From contig JAUNHX010000024.1 in the NCBI GenBank assembly GCA_030523765.1, forward strand, positions 1 to 33,833: DNA of 33,833 bases. Reading direction: 5' to 3'. The first letter of the stretch is position 1; the number at the start of each line of letters is the position of its first letter. Under the pieces are notes generated by a model, which ran no database searches, was not told the DNA's origin, and saw only the letters and a list, made by a program, of their open reading frames with translations. The position numbers were made by a program, and so were the translations under genes. Below, in pieces: positions 23,750 to 33,579 of this stretch. The DNA comes from Bacteroidales bacterium (GTDB lineage: Bacteria > Bacteroidota > Bacteroidia > Bacteroidales > P3).

Positions 23750-25150
23750 ATGAAGCTTGAATTTAAAGGCGCTGCCCGTGAGGTTACGGGCTCAAAACAT
23801 CTTATCACTACCGCCAAAGGGTTGAAGATACTGCTAGATTGCGGTATGTATCAGGGCAAAGGTCTAGAAACCGACGCGATGAACCGCGATTTGGGATTCG
23901 ATCCGCGCGAAATTGATTATGTAATCCTCTCGCACGCCCATATCGACCATTCAGGTTTGATCCCCTACATTTATAAGAATGGCTTTACTGGAACCGTTAT
24001 CTGTACACCCGCCACCCGCGACCTATGTAGTATCATGCTGGCCGATGCTGGTCGGATTCAGGAAAGCGATACCCATACCTTCAATAAGAAACGCCAAGCG
24101 CAAGGGCTTGAGAAGGTGGAACCTATCTATACGATGCAAGACGCCCAAGCTTGTATGGGTTGCTTTATCAGTGTTCCCTACCACCGTCCATTCAATATTG
24201 AAGGAGAGGTAACGGTCGAGTTCTTCGATGCTGGACATATTCTTGGGTCGGCTATGGTTTACCTTGAAATCAAAGAAGGACGTCGTCGTATCAAACTCGG
24301 TTTCACGGGCGACATAGGTCGCTACGACAAGCGAATATTGAAAGATCCCGAACCCTTCCCGCAAGTCGACTACCTAATTATGGAATCAACCTACGGTGAT
24401 CGCTTGCATACTAATCTCGATACTGCCGAACAGGAGCTCCTAATGGCGGTACTCGACACTTGTACCAAGAAAAAGGGCAAACTGATTATCCCCTCGTTCG
24501 CTATTGGCCGTGCTCAGGAAATTATCTATGCGCTCGATCGTTTGCGCAACGCCAAACTGCTGCCCGATATCGATGTCTTTGTCGACAGTCCGCTCAGTGT
24601 GAATGCCACCAATATCATGAGGATGCATACTGAGTGCTTCAACGAAGAGATTATTGATTATATGAAGAATGATCCTGACCCCTTCGGTTTTGATCGTTTG
24701 CAGTATATCCAGTCGGTCGAAGCCTCAAAAGCCCTCAACGTTCGCAACAAAACTTGTATTATCATCTCCGCTAGCGGCATGATGGAGGCTGGACGAGTGA
24801 AACACCATCTAGCTAACAATATCGATAATCCCAAAACCACCATTCTCTGCGTGGGTTACTGCGAGCCTAAAACGTTGGGTGCTAAGATTATGCGTGGCGA
24901 TAAGAAGGTGTCAATCTTTGGCCGTCCCTATATCGTTCGTGCCGATTTGCGTCGTATCGACTCTTTGTCAGGTCACGGCGACTATGAGGAGATGCTCAAC
25001 TATATAGGTTGCCAAGAAAAACGTCGTCTCAAAAAGATTTTCCTTGTACACGGAGAAGCCGAAACACAGGAAAATTTCCGTGAAACCCTAAATAAACGGG
25101 GCTACAAACGAGTAGAAATACCTCAGCGGGGCGACGCTGTCGAACTGTAG
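23750..25150 (+). CDS. MBL-fold beta-CASP metallo-hydrolase (RNA-processing type)
   Basis: A 466-residue metallo-beta-lactamase fold protein with HAHIDHSG (H62, H64, D66, H67) as the metal site. Further histidines and acids follow in the GHILGSAMV and FTGDIGRYDK blocks. The beta-CASP insert and the C-terminal RNA-specificity part (ISASGMMEAGRVKHHLANN, LSGHGDYEEML, VHGEAET) match the Ysh1/CPSF-73-like bacterial group annotated as RNA specificity domain proteins. Such enzymes are exo- or endoribonucleases, so a role in RNA processing is likely; it is not RNase J, which is longer and differently arranged. No signal peptide. The strong Shine-Dalgarno and long leader suggest controlled translation. 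Confidence 0.88.
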   Translation: MKLEFKGAAREVTGSKHLITTAKGLKILLDCGMYQGKGLETDAMNRDLGFDPREIDYVILSHAHIDHSGLIPYIYKNGFTGTVICTPATRDLCSIMLADAGRIQESDTHTFNKKRQAQGLEKVEPIYTMQDAQACMGCFISVPYHRPFNIEGEVTVEFFDAGHILGSAMVYLEIKEGRRRIKLGFTGDIGRYDKRILKDPEPFPQVDYLIMESTYGDRLHTNLDTAEQELLMAVLDTCTKKKGKLIIPSFAIGRAQEIIYALDRLRNAKLLPDIDVFVDSPLSVNATNIMRMHTECFNEEIIDYMKNDPDPFGFDRLQYIQSVEASKALNVRNKTCIIISASGMMEAGRVKHHLANNIDNPKTTILCVGYCEPKTLGAKIMRGDKKVSIFGRPYIVRADLRRIDSLSGHGDYEEMLNYIGCQEKRRLKKIFLVHGEAETQENFRETLNKRGYKRVEIPQRGDAVEL

Positions 25151-25244
25151 TAGACTAGGGGCGCTACCCAATAGATGGCGTTCTGCTTTCGCAAAACAAC
25201 AAGCCATAAGTAAAACAAGAAAAACAAAAAAAACATAACTCGTT

Positions 25245-26729
25245 ATGATATCTTTTATTATTGCTATCGTACTCCTTGTGCTAGGGTATGTTATTTATTC
25301 AAAGGTGGTGGAACGTGTTATCGGTGTCGACGGCAGTCGCACCACTCCCGCTATTGCCCATCCCGACGGAGTAGACTATGTGCCTATGAAACCCTGGCGT
25401 ATCTTTCTTATTCAGTTTCTGAATATTGCAGGTGTAGGACCTATCTGCGGTGCCATTATGGGAGCCCAATTTGGTACCTCGTCGTTTTTATGGATCGTTT
25501 TCGGATGTATCTTTGCTGGTGCGGTCCACGACTTCATTGCCGGCTTTATCTCCATCCGACAAGATGGTGCTTCGCTTCCCGAAATTCATGGTAAGTATTT
25601 AGGCAACGGCATGAAACAGTTCATGCGCGGCTTCACCGTGCTGCTTATGATTTTGGTAGGTGCCGTTTTCGTAAATACTCCAGCGGTGCTGTTGAATCAG
25701 AACTTCACACCCGATTGGAATATTTTTATTTGGGTAGCTATCATCTTTGCCTATTATTTGGTAGCAACGCTACTGCCTATCGACAAGTTGATTGGTAAAA
25801 TCTATCCTATCTTCGGACTCTTGCTGCTTGGAATGGCTTTGGCAATAGTGGTAGCATTCATTATTTATAAGCCTGATATCCCCGAAGTATGGCAAGGTTT
25901 AGGCAACAAGCACCCCAATGCCGAACACAACCCCATTTTCCCCATGATGTTTATCAGCATAGCCTGCGGTGCTATTAGTGGATTTCACGCCACCCAAAGT
26001 CCACTTATGGCTCGTTGTATGGTAAACGAAAAGCAAACGCGCCCCATCTTCTACGGCGCTATGATCACCGAAGGTGTGGTAGCTTTGATATGGGCTGCTG
26101 CAGCTACCGTTTTTTACCACGATCCAGTGTTGGCTGCAAAGACAATCGATGCTTCGGGTCATCCCCTAGGTGGCAACGCAATGGTGGGAGTAATAGCTAA
26201 CGAATGGTTCCCTCCTGTTATTGCAACCATTTGTGTGCTAGGTGTAATCAGCGCTGCTATTACTAGTGGCGATACAGCTCTTCGTTCGGCACGACTCATT
26301 GTGGCCGATTTTATGCATGTCGATCAGAAGCCAGTAGGCAAACGTCTGTTGGTAGCGTTGCCCGTCTTCGTTATCTCGGCTGCGCTGCTTATCTTCTCGT
26401 TGGTCGATAAGGCTGGTTTCGATTATATTTGGCGCTACTTCTCGTGGGCCAATCAAGTGCTTTCAATGGTCACCCTTTGGGCCGTAACGGTCTTTTTGGC
26501 TCAGCATCGTCCCAAAACAGGATGGTACTGGATGACATTGATACCAGCCCTCTTTATGTCGATGGTAACAATTAGTTTCCTCTTTGTGGCCGACAAAGAG
26601 GGGCTCGGAACGCTGATCCCTCATCGCATAGGATATATGCTGGCTGCAGTAATCACGATAGTGCTGTTGCTAATATTTGTGCGTTGGCATCATCGTTTTT
26701 CGACGAAAAATAGTGAAGAAATACAATAA
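25245..26729 (+). CDS. CstA-family carbon-starvation carrier
   Basis: A 494-residue polytopic membrane protein with the CstA N-terminal domain: YVPMKPWRIFLIQFLNIAGVGPICGAIMGAQFG near residues 45-80, followed by FAGAVHDFIAGFISIRQDGASLPEI. About 12 or more membrane segments fill the length. The family imports peptides or pyruvate during carbon starvation (CstA and BtsT in E. coli). It is shorter than the 700-residue E. coli proteins, lacking a long C-terminal part, which is common for Bacteroidota homologues. Which substrate this one takes is unknown. It starts 94 bases after the beta-CASP gene with no recognised promoter. Confidence 0.9.
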   Translation: MISFIIAIVLLVLGYVIYSKVVERVIGVDGSRTTPAIAHPDGVDYVPMKPWRIFLIQFLNIAGVGPICGAIMGAQFGTSSFLWIVFGCIFAGAVHDFIAGFISIRQDGASLPEIHGKYLGNGMKQFMRGFTVLLMILVGAVFVNTPAVLLNQNFTPDWNIFIWVAIIFAYYLVATLLPIDKLIGKIYPIFGLLLLGMALAIVVAFIIYKPDIPEVWQGLGNKHPNAEHNPIFPMMFISIACGAISGFHATQSPLMARCMVNEKQTRPIFYGAMITEGVVALIWAAAATVFYHDPVLAAKTIDASGHPLGGNAMVGVIANEWFPPVIATICVLGVISAAITSGDTALRSARLIVADFMHVDQKPVGKRLLVALPVFVISAALLIFSLVDKAGFDYIWRYFSWANQVLSMVTLWAVTVFLAQHRPKTGWYWMTLIPALFMSMVTISFLFVADKEGLGTLIPHRIGYMLAAVITIVLLLIFVRWHHRFSTKNSEEIQ

Positions 26730-26807
26730 AATATCTCTTTTCTCGTTCTTCGAATCAAATATTGGTAATCACGATAGTATATCATAATTAGAACAATATC
26801 ATTCCTT

Positions 26808-27638
26808 ATGACTATGAAACGGAATATAGCAATCGCAATGACTCTCTTGCTGGCTGCTGGAGCAATGGCTGCCAATCCCCGTAAAAATTCCCGCACCGAG
26901 ATGGGTATCAATGGTAACGCCCTCTATGTTATCGAGTATACCTACAACCTGCATAGCGGCAAGGGTGGTGGACGCCAGCTGGTATGTATCGACTCCATTA
27001 CCTTCGACAAGAGGGGTAATTATCAGGATAAGATACGCCGTACCAATGGTGAATATACCTATTTCTCTTATTATTTCGACGTTAACGGCTATGCTCTTGG
27101 TTGGAACGAATACGATCGCAACAATAAGCTTACTGGACGTACAGCCTATCTGAACGATCGCAACGGTAACCGTATCGAACGTACCGTGTATATGAATGAG
27201 CGTATGTCTAAGAAAGAGACCTCGAAATATGAAAACAATCGTCTCGTCGAGGAGCAGAGTTATAACCCCAATGGTACGGTAGCCGAAAAGCGTGTATATA
27301 AATACGATATCAAGGGTAACAACACCGAGATGGAGTTCTACAATGCCGCTGGCGAACTTACGCAGCGCTACCTCTATACCTACGATGATAGGGGCAACCG
27401 TATTGAGTGGCGTTACTATGATGCCGACGAGTTTTTAGTAATGCTCACCACCTATTATTATGACGATCACGACAACGTTATCGAGGTGTCGAGCTTCAAC
27501 TACGACGAGCATCTCAATTGGAAGCACTCCTATGTGTATGAGTACGATGAGGACGATAACTGGGTGCGCCAAACTATCTATCGCAACAACAATCCCTATC
27601 AGGTGATTGAGCGCGAAATCGCATTCCCTGCCTATTAG
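26808..27638 (+). CDS. Secreted YD-repeat-like protein, unknown function
   Basis: A 276-residue protein with a signal peptide (cleavage near AMAA, residues 19-22). The rest is a run of degenerate repeats of about 20-25 residues of the pattern YDxxGNxxExxxY, e.g. YKYDIKGNNTEMEFYNA, YTYDDRGNRIEWRYYDA, YYYDDHDNVIEVSSFNY and YEYDEDDNWVRQTIYRN. Such YD/RHS-like repeats form beta-rich, surface-exposed or sugar-binding structures; no toxin or protease domain is attached here. Tyr, Asp and Asn are strongly enriched. ATG 26814, two codons in, is an equal start. The protein is secreted or exported. The function is unknown, and it stands alone between cstA and mfd. Confidence 0.8.
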   Translation: MTMKRNIAIAMTLLLAAGAMAANPRKNSRTEMGINGNALYVIEYTYNLHSGKGGGRQLVCIDSITFDKRGNYQDKIRRTNGEYTYFSYYFDVNGYALGWNEYDRNNKLTGRTAYLNDRNGNRIERTVYMNERMSKKETSKYENNRLVEEQSYNPNGTVAEKRVYKYDIKGNNTEMEFYNAAGELTQRYLYTYDDRGNRIEWRYYDADEFLVMLTTYYYDDHDNVIEVSSFNYDEHLNWKHSYVYEYDEDDNWVRQTIYRNNNPYQVIEREIAFPAY

Positions 27639-27920
27639 CAGAAACGTAAGCACAGGTCTGCTTGCGATTTACTTAATCTACGTTTCGGCCTACTTCGGAG
27701 TGAAACAACAAAGATTATCATGCTCCTGCCCATAACCGAAACAGAACGTAATTGAAATTCAGCAGCGGAACTGCATAGCACCGCTGCTGAGTTGTATATC
27801 ACAGAAAGAAAAGAGGCGGATAGAGGAATCCTATTTCTACTCATTTCCTCTTCCGTAATAGCTTAACGGCAAACGGGTTGTTTGCTGTAGGTTGTAAAGC
27901 AAGGCTTTGAAGAACTGATA
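27639..27920. other. Spacer with two strong hairpins
   Basis: No gene is seen in these 282 bases. TCAGCAGCGG (27759-27768) and CCGCTGCTGA (27781-27790) form a perfect 10-bp stem with a 12-base loop. CGTAAGCA (27645-27652) and TGCTTGCG (27659-27666) pair with one wobble just after the YD-repeat gene stop and could end its transcript. GAAACGTA (27641-27648) also pairs with TACGTTTC (27679-27686), so two folds compete. Neither stem has a T tract. The second stem may belong to an unrecognised small RNA or the mfd leader. Confidence 0.45.
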
Positions 27921-30900
27921 ATGATACTGAACGATCTCTACGATAATTCTATTCTAGCGGCTCGAGTGGAAGAGGCTTTGAAGCCGAACCAGGCTCGTGT
28001 GCGATTGCAGGGCATCAAGGCATCGCTCTATTCAATGATTGGGGCAACAATAGCCAGACGCCTCTCCTGTCGTCATCTTTTTGTGGCACCTAGCAAAGAG
28101 GATGCCTATTATCTACTCAATGATTTGGAGGAACTACTGGGCGAAACCAATAAGGAATTGGAAGATAAAAGGGTCCTCTTCTTCCCTACCACCTATCGTA
28201 AACCCTACCAAATGGAGGAGACCGATTCGGCCAATAGTTTGCAGCGTACCGAAGTGGTGAAGCGCCTGGCCGATAGGGCCAATCTGGTGGTGGTTACTTT
28301 CCCCGACGCGCTGAGCGAGAAAGTAATCTCGCAACGCACCCTAGCACGTAATACCCTTCAAATCAATAAAGGTGGCGATCTGTCAATGGATTTCGTTACC
28401 GATATGTTGCAAGAGTACGATTTCGATAGAGTCGATTTTGTAGTCGAGCCAGGTCAGTTTGCTATCCGTGGCGGCATTATCGACGTCTTTTCCTATGCCA
28501 ACGAGTATCCGTTCCGTTTGGAGTTTTTTGGTGATACCATCGATTCGCTCCGCTCTTTCGATCCTGTATCGCAACTCTCTATCAAACAATACGATCATCT
28601 TACCATCATCCCCAATCTAGCCACTCATCGCCCCACCCACCTCGTGGTGGAGGAGAAGGTGAATCTTGTTCATTATTTCGGCGAAGAGGATATTGTATGG
28701 GCTGAAGGACTGATGATGGCGTGCGAAACCATCGATAGTGCGCTAGCTAATGCCAAGAAGGAGTTTTCCGCGCTGAGCAGTCCTGTCGACCACAAGGCCC
28801 CCGAAGAACTCTACTCTTCGGCCAACGAGGTGCTCAAAGACATGCTGCGGTGTAGGATTATTGAGAATGGCAATGCTGTGTTTTTCAACAAGGCTACTGC
28901 GATAGAGGTCGATTGCGAAGTGCAACCCCTCTTCCACAAGCAGTTTGATATGCTTATTCGCACCCTTATCGATTATAAAGCCAAAGGCTATATCAATATG
29001 ATTTGCACTAGCACCGACCAACAGCGCAAGCGTTTGGAAAAGGTGTTAAACACCCTGTTGTCGCAAAATAGTAGTGTCGATGAACAGACGAGGGAGGAGT
29101 ATCTGCGTGATATCAGGCAAATGATGATTCCGCTGTCGCTCCACGCTGGATTTGTAGATCATAGCGCCCATGTGGTCTGTCTTACCGACCATCAGGTGTT
29201 TGAACGCTACCATAAATTCAAGGTGCGCGACATGAAGGATGTCCGTGAGGCACTCACCCTGAAAGAACTTTTCGAACTCAAGCCAGGCGATTATGTCACC
29301 CATATCGACTATGGTGTGGGCCGTTTTGCTGGTCTCGAAATGATTGAAAATAACGGCAAGCAGCAAGAGGTGATTCGACTGGTGTATAAGAACAACGATA
29401 CCCTCTATATCAGCATTCACGGGCTGCATAAAATAAGTCGCTATGTGGGTAAGGAGGGTGCAGCACCTACGCTCAATCGTTTGGGCAGCAGCACCTGGCA
29501 GGTGCTCAAGCAACGCACCAAGAAGCAGGTCAAAGATATTGCTAAAGATCTGATTGCTCTCTATGCCAAACGCAAGGCTTCGCAAGGGTTCGCCTTTAGT
29601 GCCGACAGCTATTTGCAAAACGAGCTCGAGGCCTCTTTTATGTACGAGGATACTCCCGATCAATTCAAGGCTACCCGCGATGTGAAGGACGATATGGAGT
29701 CGTCTAGCCCAATGGATCGTCTTGTATGTGGCGATGTGGGATTCGGAAAAACCGAAGTGGCTATGCGGGCCGCCTTCAAAGCGGTGTGTGATTCCAAGCA
29801 AGTAGCGGTATTAGTGCCTAGCACTATTCTCGCTTTTCAGCACTACAACACCTTTGTAGAACGCCTGCAGGGCTTGCCTGTAAATATCGACTATCTGAAT
29901 CGTTTCCGTACTGCCAAAGAACGTGCGCAAATCCTCAAGCGACTCGAAGAGGGGAAAATCGATATCCTGATTGGTACCCATGCTATCACCAATCCGAAGG
30001 TGATATTCAAAGATTTAGGATTGCTTATCATCGACGAGGAACAAAAGTTTGGTGTTTCGGTGAAAGAGAAACTGCGCCAAATGAAGGTCAATGTCGACTG
30101 CCTCACCCTTACGGCTACCCCCATCCCTCGCACGCTACAGTTCTCCTTGATGGGAGCACGCGATCTTTCGGTCATCCAAACGCCTCCTCCCAATCGGCAA
30201 CCTATCCAAACCGAGCTAGTCAACTTCAACGAGGAGTTAATCCGCGATGCTATCCGCTACGAGATGAGTCGCAACGGACAGGTCTTCTTTGTTAGCAATA
30301 GGGTGGAAAATCTCGATGAAATGGCGGGTATGGTGCAACGCCTCGTCCCCGATGCAGCAGTAGCTATAGCGCATGGACAGATGGACGGAAAGGTGGTGGA
30401 GGAGACATTGATCCGCTTTATCGAAGGCGATGTCGATGTGTTAGTGGCAACCTCTATCATCGAGAATGGCCTCGATATACCCAATGCCAACACTATGATT
30501 ATCAATAATGCGCAGAATTTCGGCCTATCCGATCTCCATCAGATGAGAGGACGCGTAGGACGTAGCAATCGCAAAGCCTTCTGCTATATGCTTATCCCCT
30601 CCTATACCGTCCTCACCGAGGAGGCTCAGAAGCGACTCAAGGCCATCGAGGAATTCAGCACAATTGGTAGCGGGTTCAATCTAGCCATGCGTGATCTCGA
30701 TATTCGTGGTGCTGGCAATATTCTAGGGGCCGAACAGAGTGGCTTCATCAGCGAGATAGGCTACGATATGTACCATAAAATCCTCAACGAGGCTATCGAT
30801 GAACTCAAAGAAACCGAGTTCAAGGATCTCTTCCGTTCCGAACGCGAGTCGCGCAAGGAGTATGTGCGAGAGTGTGTTATTGAGACCGACCTCGAGGTGT

Positions 30901-31319
30901 TGATACCCGATAATTATGTTACCAACGTCAGCGAACGTCTGCTGCTTTACAAAGAACTCAACGATCTCTCCACTTCCGAGGAGCTCGATGCCTATCGCGA
31001 GCGTCTCATCGACCGCTTTGGACCTATCCCTGTTGCCACACAGGAACTAATCCAAACCATCACGCTCCGTTCTATGGCAAAAGGGTTCGGTATCGAGAAA
31101 CTAGTGCTCAAAGCTGGTAAGATGGTTTGTTTCTTCAGCAGCAATCTAGAGAACCCCTTCTACAGTTCGCCCAATTTCAATCGACTGATGTCGTATGCCT
31201 CTGCCCATCCTCGTACGGCCCGACTCCGCGAAGAGGGTACCCGTTGCTCACTCATTGTTGAAAAGGTTGCCTCCATCCAATCGGCTATTCGCACTCTCAA
31301 AGAACTCACCATGGTGTAA
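27921..31319 (+). CDS. mfd: Transcription-repair coupling factor Mfd
   Basis: A 1132-residue Mfd, the normal length. In order: the UvrB-like N-terminal damage-recognition module, the RNA-polymerase-interacting CarD-like domain starting near residue 455 (PGDYVTHIDYGVGRFAG), and a superfamily 2 translocase with Walker A GDVGFGKT (604-611) and DEEQ box (705-708). The QMRGRVGRSNRKAFCY helicase motif VI region and the C-terminal TRCF domain follow. Mfd removes RNA polymerase stalled at lesions and recruits UvrA. No promoter was recognised in the 282-base spacer. The start ATG 27921 gives a typical N-terminus. Confidence 0.97.
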   Translation: MILNDLYDNSILAARVEEALKPNQARVRLQGIKASLYSMIGATIARRLSCRHLFVAPSKEDAYYLLNDLEELLGETNKELEDKRVLFFPTTYRKPYQMEETDSANSLQRTEVVKRLADRANLVVVTFPDALSEKVISQRTLARNTLQINKGGDLSMDFVTDMLQEYDFDRVDFVVEPGQFAIRGGIIDVFSYANEYPFRLEFFGDTIDSLRSFDPVSQLSIKQYDHLTIIPNLATHRPTHLVVEEKVNLVHYFGEEDIVWAEGLMMACETIDSALANAKKEFSALSSPVDHKAPEELYSSANEVLKDMLRCRIIENGNAVFFNKATAIEVDCEVQPLFHKQFDMLIRTLIDYKAKGYINMICTSTDQQRKRLEKVLNTLLSQNSSVDEQTREEYLRDIRQMMIPLSLHAGFVDHSAHVVCLTDHQVFERYHKFKVRDMKDVREALTLKELFELKPGDYVTHIDYGVGRFAGLEMIENNGKQQEVIRLVYKNNDTLYISIHGLHKISRYVGKEGAAPTLNRLGSSTWQVLKQRTKKQVKDIAKDLIALYAKRKASQGFAFSADSYLQNELEASFMYEDTPDQFKATRDVKDDMESSSPMDRLVCGDVGFGKTEVAMRAAFKAVCDSKQVAVLVPSTILAFQHYNTFVERLQGLPVNIDYLNRFRTAKERAQILKRLEEGKIDILIGTHAITNPKVIFKDLGLLIIDEEQKFGVSVKEKLRQMKVNVDCLTLTATPIPRTLQFSLMGARDLSVIQTPPPNRQPIQTELVNFNEELIRDAIRYEMSRNGQVFFVSNRVENLDEMAGMVQRLVPDAAVAIAHGQMDGKVVEETLIRFIEGDVDVLVATSIIENGLDIPNANTMIINNAQNFGLSDLHQMRGRVGRSNRKAFCYMLIPSYTVLTEEAQKRLKAIEEFSTIGSGFNLAMRDLDIRGAGNILGAEQSGFISEIGYDMYHKILNEAIDELKETEFKDLFRSERESRKEYVRECVIETDLEVLIPDNYVTNVSERLLLYKELNDLSTSEELDAYRERLIDRFGPIPVATQELIQTITLRSMAKGFGIEKLVLKAGKMVCFFSSNLENPFYSSPNFNRLMSYASAHPRTARLREEGTRCSLIVEKVASIQSAIRTLKELTMV

Positions 31320-31420
31320 CTTTAGTGCAGCATTATATCATTACTGGCCATATTGATAGAACCTACCCTAATAAATTAATTATTGGGAAAGAGGTGAAAT
31401 GTTAAATATGTTAGGATTTT

Positions 31421-31451
31421 TTGGCCCGATGATAGAATATGTGTATCTTTG
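31421..31451 (+). promoter_or_regulatory. Promoter of the acyl-CoA ligase gene
   Basis: TATCTTTG at 31444-31451 with TTG at 31421-31423, a 20-base spacing. Transcription should start near 31458, close to ATG 31476, leaving a short leader. Confidence 0.75.
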
Positions 31452-31475
31452 CATTTTATATAAAGCTGAAAAGTA

Positions 31476-33341
31476 ATGGAAATCGAAATCAGAAGAACGT
31501 TCGATTTGTTAGACCATCTTGTTGTTAATCACCCGAAAGACGATATCTTGGCTGGCAAGGTAAACGGAGAATGGGTGCGTTATAGCTCCCACGATTATTA
31601 TAAATTTGCTCATTTTTTAGCCTATGGTTTCCTCGAAATGGGTCTCCAACCGGGCGATAAAGTAATCACCATTAGTCATAACTGCCCTGAATGGAACTTT
31701 GTCGATATGGCGTTGGCTATGGCTCGGCTAATCCATGTGCCAGTTTATCCTACCCTCTCCACTGAAAACTATCTGCATATCTTCCGTCATAGCGCGGCAA
31801 AAGCGGTGCTGGTGAGTAGCAAAAAACTGCTGGGTCACATCAAAGATACCCTCAAGCAGATGGAGGAGCCTCCCAAGGTGTTCACCATGACTCAGATTGA
31901 GGGCGAGACGCGTATCCTTGAAATTCTCAAAATGGGTATCGCTTCGCGCGACAAACATATGGCTACCATCGAGGAATATAAGCGTTCCATCCAACCTGAT
32001 GAGTGGTTTACCCTTATCTATACCAGCGGAACTACGGGCGATCCCAAGGGTGTGATGCTCTCACATCGCAATGTCTGCTCCAATTTTATTGCCCACAGCA
32101 AAGTCAATATTGTCGACAGTACGGCACGTGCCCTCAGTTTTTTGCCGCTGAATCACGTCTATGAGCGTAGCATGAACTACCACTTCCAGCTGCTAGGCGT
32201 GAGTATCTATTATGCTGAAAATATGGGTACCATTGCCCGCGATATTGCCGACGTCCATGCCTGCATCTTCTGTGCTGTGCCGCGTGTGCTAGAGATGATT
32301 TACGACAAACTCTATGCTGCTGGCAAAGATCTGAAGGGTTTCAAGAAGAAAGTATATGATGCTGCTATCGCCTTTGGCGAGAAATACGATTTCACCAAGC
32401 CGCACTATTCGCCATGGACTCGTCTCATGCATCATTTCTACGATAAAAATGTGTATAGCAAATGGCGCGAAAAGTTTGGTGGTTCTCCAGTCTTTACCCT
32501 GATTACTGGCAGTAGTGCTATCCAACTCCGTATGCTGAAACTGTTTGGTGCTGCTAATTTCCATATCTATGAAGGCTACGGACTGAGCGAAACATCGCCC
32601 GTAATCGCTGTGAACAACCCCCACGACCATCTAGTGCGTTTGGGTACCGTAGGACCCATCCTGAGCGGCGTCGAGGTGAAGTTTGCCGACGATGGCGAAA
32701 TCCTTACCCGCGGACCTCATGTCATGCTAGGATACTACAAAGATCCCGAGTATACGGCCCAAGTAATCGATAGTGAAGGTTGGTTCCATACAGGCGATGT
32801 AGGCAAGCTAGTGGCCAATCGCTACCTCAAGATTACCGACCGCAAGAAAGATATCTTCAAGCTCTCGGCAGGCAAGTACGTAGCACCACAGCTTATCGAG
32901 AACAAACTGCGTGAAAGCGACTTCATCGACCAAGTTATGGTAGTAGGAGAAAACGAGAAATTTGCTGCCGCTATCATTTCGCCCAATTTCAATACCCTCC
33001 ACTACTGGGCTTTGAAACACAACTTGCACTATCGCAGCAATGTGGAACTGATTAAGATGCCCGAAGTGATAAAGAAAATCAAGGATCTCATCGACGAGTA
33101 CAACAAGAACTTCGCTGCCCACGAGCAGATCAAGAGCATCAAACTAGTAAGCGAGGAGTGGACCGCCGATAACGGTATGCTCTCCCCAACCCTTAAAATC
33201 AGGCGTAACGTGCTGTTAGACCGATACAAATCGGTGATATCCTCTATCTATAACCACGAAGAGGAGCAAAAAAATGGACTTTTATCCGCTTTCCGCTCCA
33301 TCGAACTGCCTAGTATCAAGCTCCCTGGTCGCAAAGAATAA
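31476..33341 (+). CDS. Long-chain fatty acid-CoA ligase (AMP-binding)
   Basis: A 621-residue ANL-superfamily enzyme of the FAA1/FadD-like long-chain group. The ATP-binding loop YTSGTTGDPKG is at 182-192, followed by GVMLSHRN. GYGLSETSP starts at 367 and the GWFHTGDVGK block lies near 436-445. The A8-type hinge KITDRKKDIFKLSAGKYVAPQ follows, and the C-terminal lysine region is present. It makes acyl-CoA from fatty acids through acyl-AMP, for lipid synthesis or breakdown. There is no signal peptide; it should be cytoplasmic or membrane-associated. It has its own promoter and is followed by tRNA-Gln, which has a separate promoter. Confidence 0.92.
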   Translation: MEIEIRRTFDLLDHLVVNHPKDDILAGKVNGEWVRYSSHDYYKFAHFLAYGFLEMGLQPGDKVITISHNCPEWNFVDMALAMARLIHVPVYPTLSTENYLHIFRHSAAKAVLVSSKKLLGHIKDTLKQMEEPPKVFTMTQIEGETRILEILKMGIASRDKHMATIEEYKRSIQPDEWFTLIYTSGTTGDPKGVMLSHRNVCSNFIAHSKVNIVDSTARALSFLPLNHVYERSMNYHFQLLGVSIYYAENMGTIARDIADVHACIFCAVPRVLEMIYDKLYAAGKDLKGFKKKVYDAAIAFGEKYDFTKPHYSPWTRLMHHFYDKNVYSKWREKFGGSPVFTLITGSSAIQLRMLKLFGAANFHIYEGYGLSETSPVIAVNNPHDHLVRLGTVGPILSGVEVKFADDGEILTRGPHVMLGYYKDPEYTAQVIDSEGWFHTGDVGKLVANRYLKITDRKKDIFKLSAGKYVAPQLIENKLRESDFIDQVMVVGENEKFAAAIISPNFNTLHYWALKHNLHYRSNVELIKMPEVIKKIKDLIDEYNKNFAAHEQIKSIKLVSEEWTADNGMLSPTLKIRRNVLLDRYKSVISSIYNHEEEQKNGLLSAFRSIELPSIKLPGRKE

Positions 33342-33416
33342 AAAAAAACTAATATACGGAACTATCTCAAATACTTATTATTAGATTCGTTCTGCTCCCC
33401 AACAACTAAAAAAAAC

Positions 33417-33447
33417 TTTGCCGTTTTAGAAAAACATCGTATCTTTG
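33417..33447 (+). promoter_or_regulatory. Promoter of tRNA-Gln
   Basis: TATCTTTG at 33440-33447 with TTTG at 33417-33420, a 19-base spacing. This is a strong match to the Bacteroidota consensus, 25 bases before the tRNA. Confidence 0.8.
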
Positions 33448-33472
33448 CACTCGCTTTTTAGCAAAATAGGAT

Positions 33473-33543
33473 TGTCCAATGGTGTAATGGTAGCACTCCA
33501 GATTTTGGTTCTGTCAGTCTAGGTTCGAATCCTGGTTGGACAA
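33473..33543 (+). tRNA. tRNA-Gln, anticodon TTG
   Basis: A 71-base cloverleaf: acceptor TGTCCAA/TTGGACA, D stem GTGT/GCAC, anticodon loop TTTTGGT (anticodon TTG), T stem CTAGG/CCTGG with loop TTCGAAT, and discriminator A. The anticodon stem has one mismatched base pair at its outer end. CCA is not encoded. It has its own promoter and terminator. Confidence 0.95.
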
Positions 33544-33544
33544 C

Positions 33545-33579
33545 AAAGGCAACTGAAAATCAATCAGTTGCCTTTTTTT
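33545..33579 (+). terminator. Rho-independent terminator after tRNA-Gln
   Basis: AAAGGCAACTGA (33545-33556) and TCAGTTGCCTTT (33564-33575) form a perfect 12-bp stem with a seven-base loop, and the T run extends to 33579. A textbook terminator two bases past the tRNA. Confidence 0.93.

Noticed and set aside
31366..31387. CCC(T)AATAA/TTATTGGG hairpin after mfd as terminator
   Set aside because: Bulged and weak, no following T run; may be chance in AT-rich DNA.
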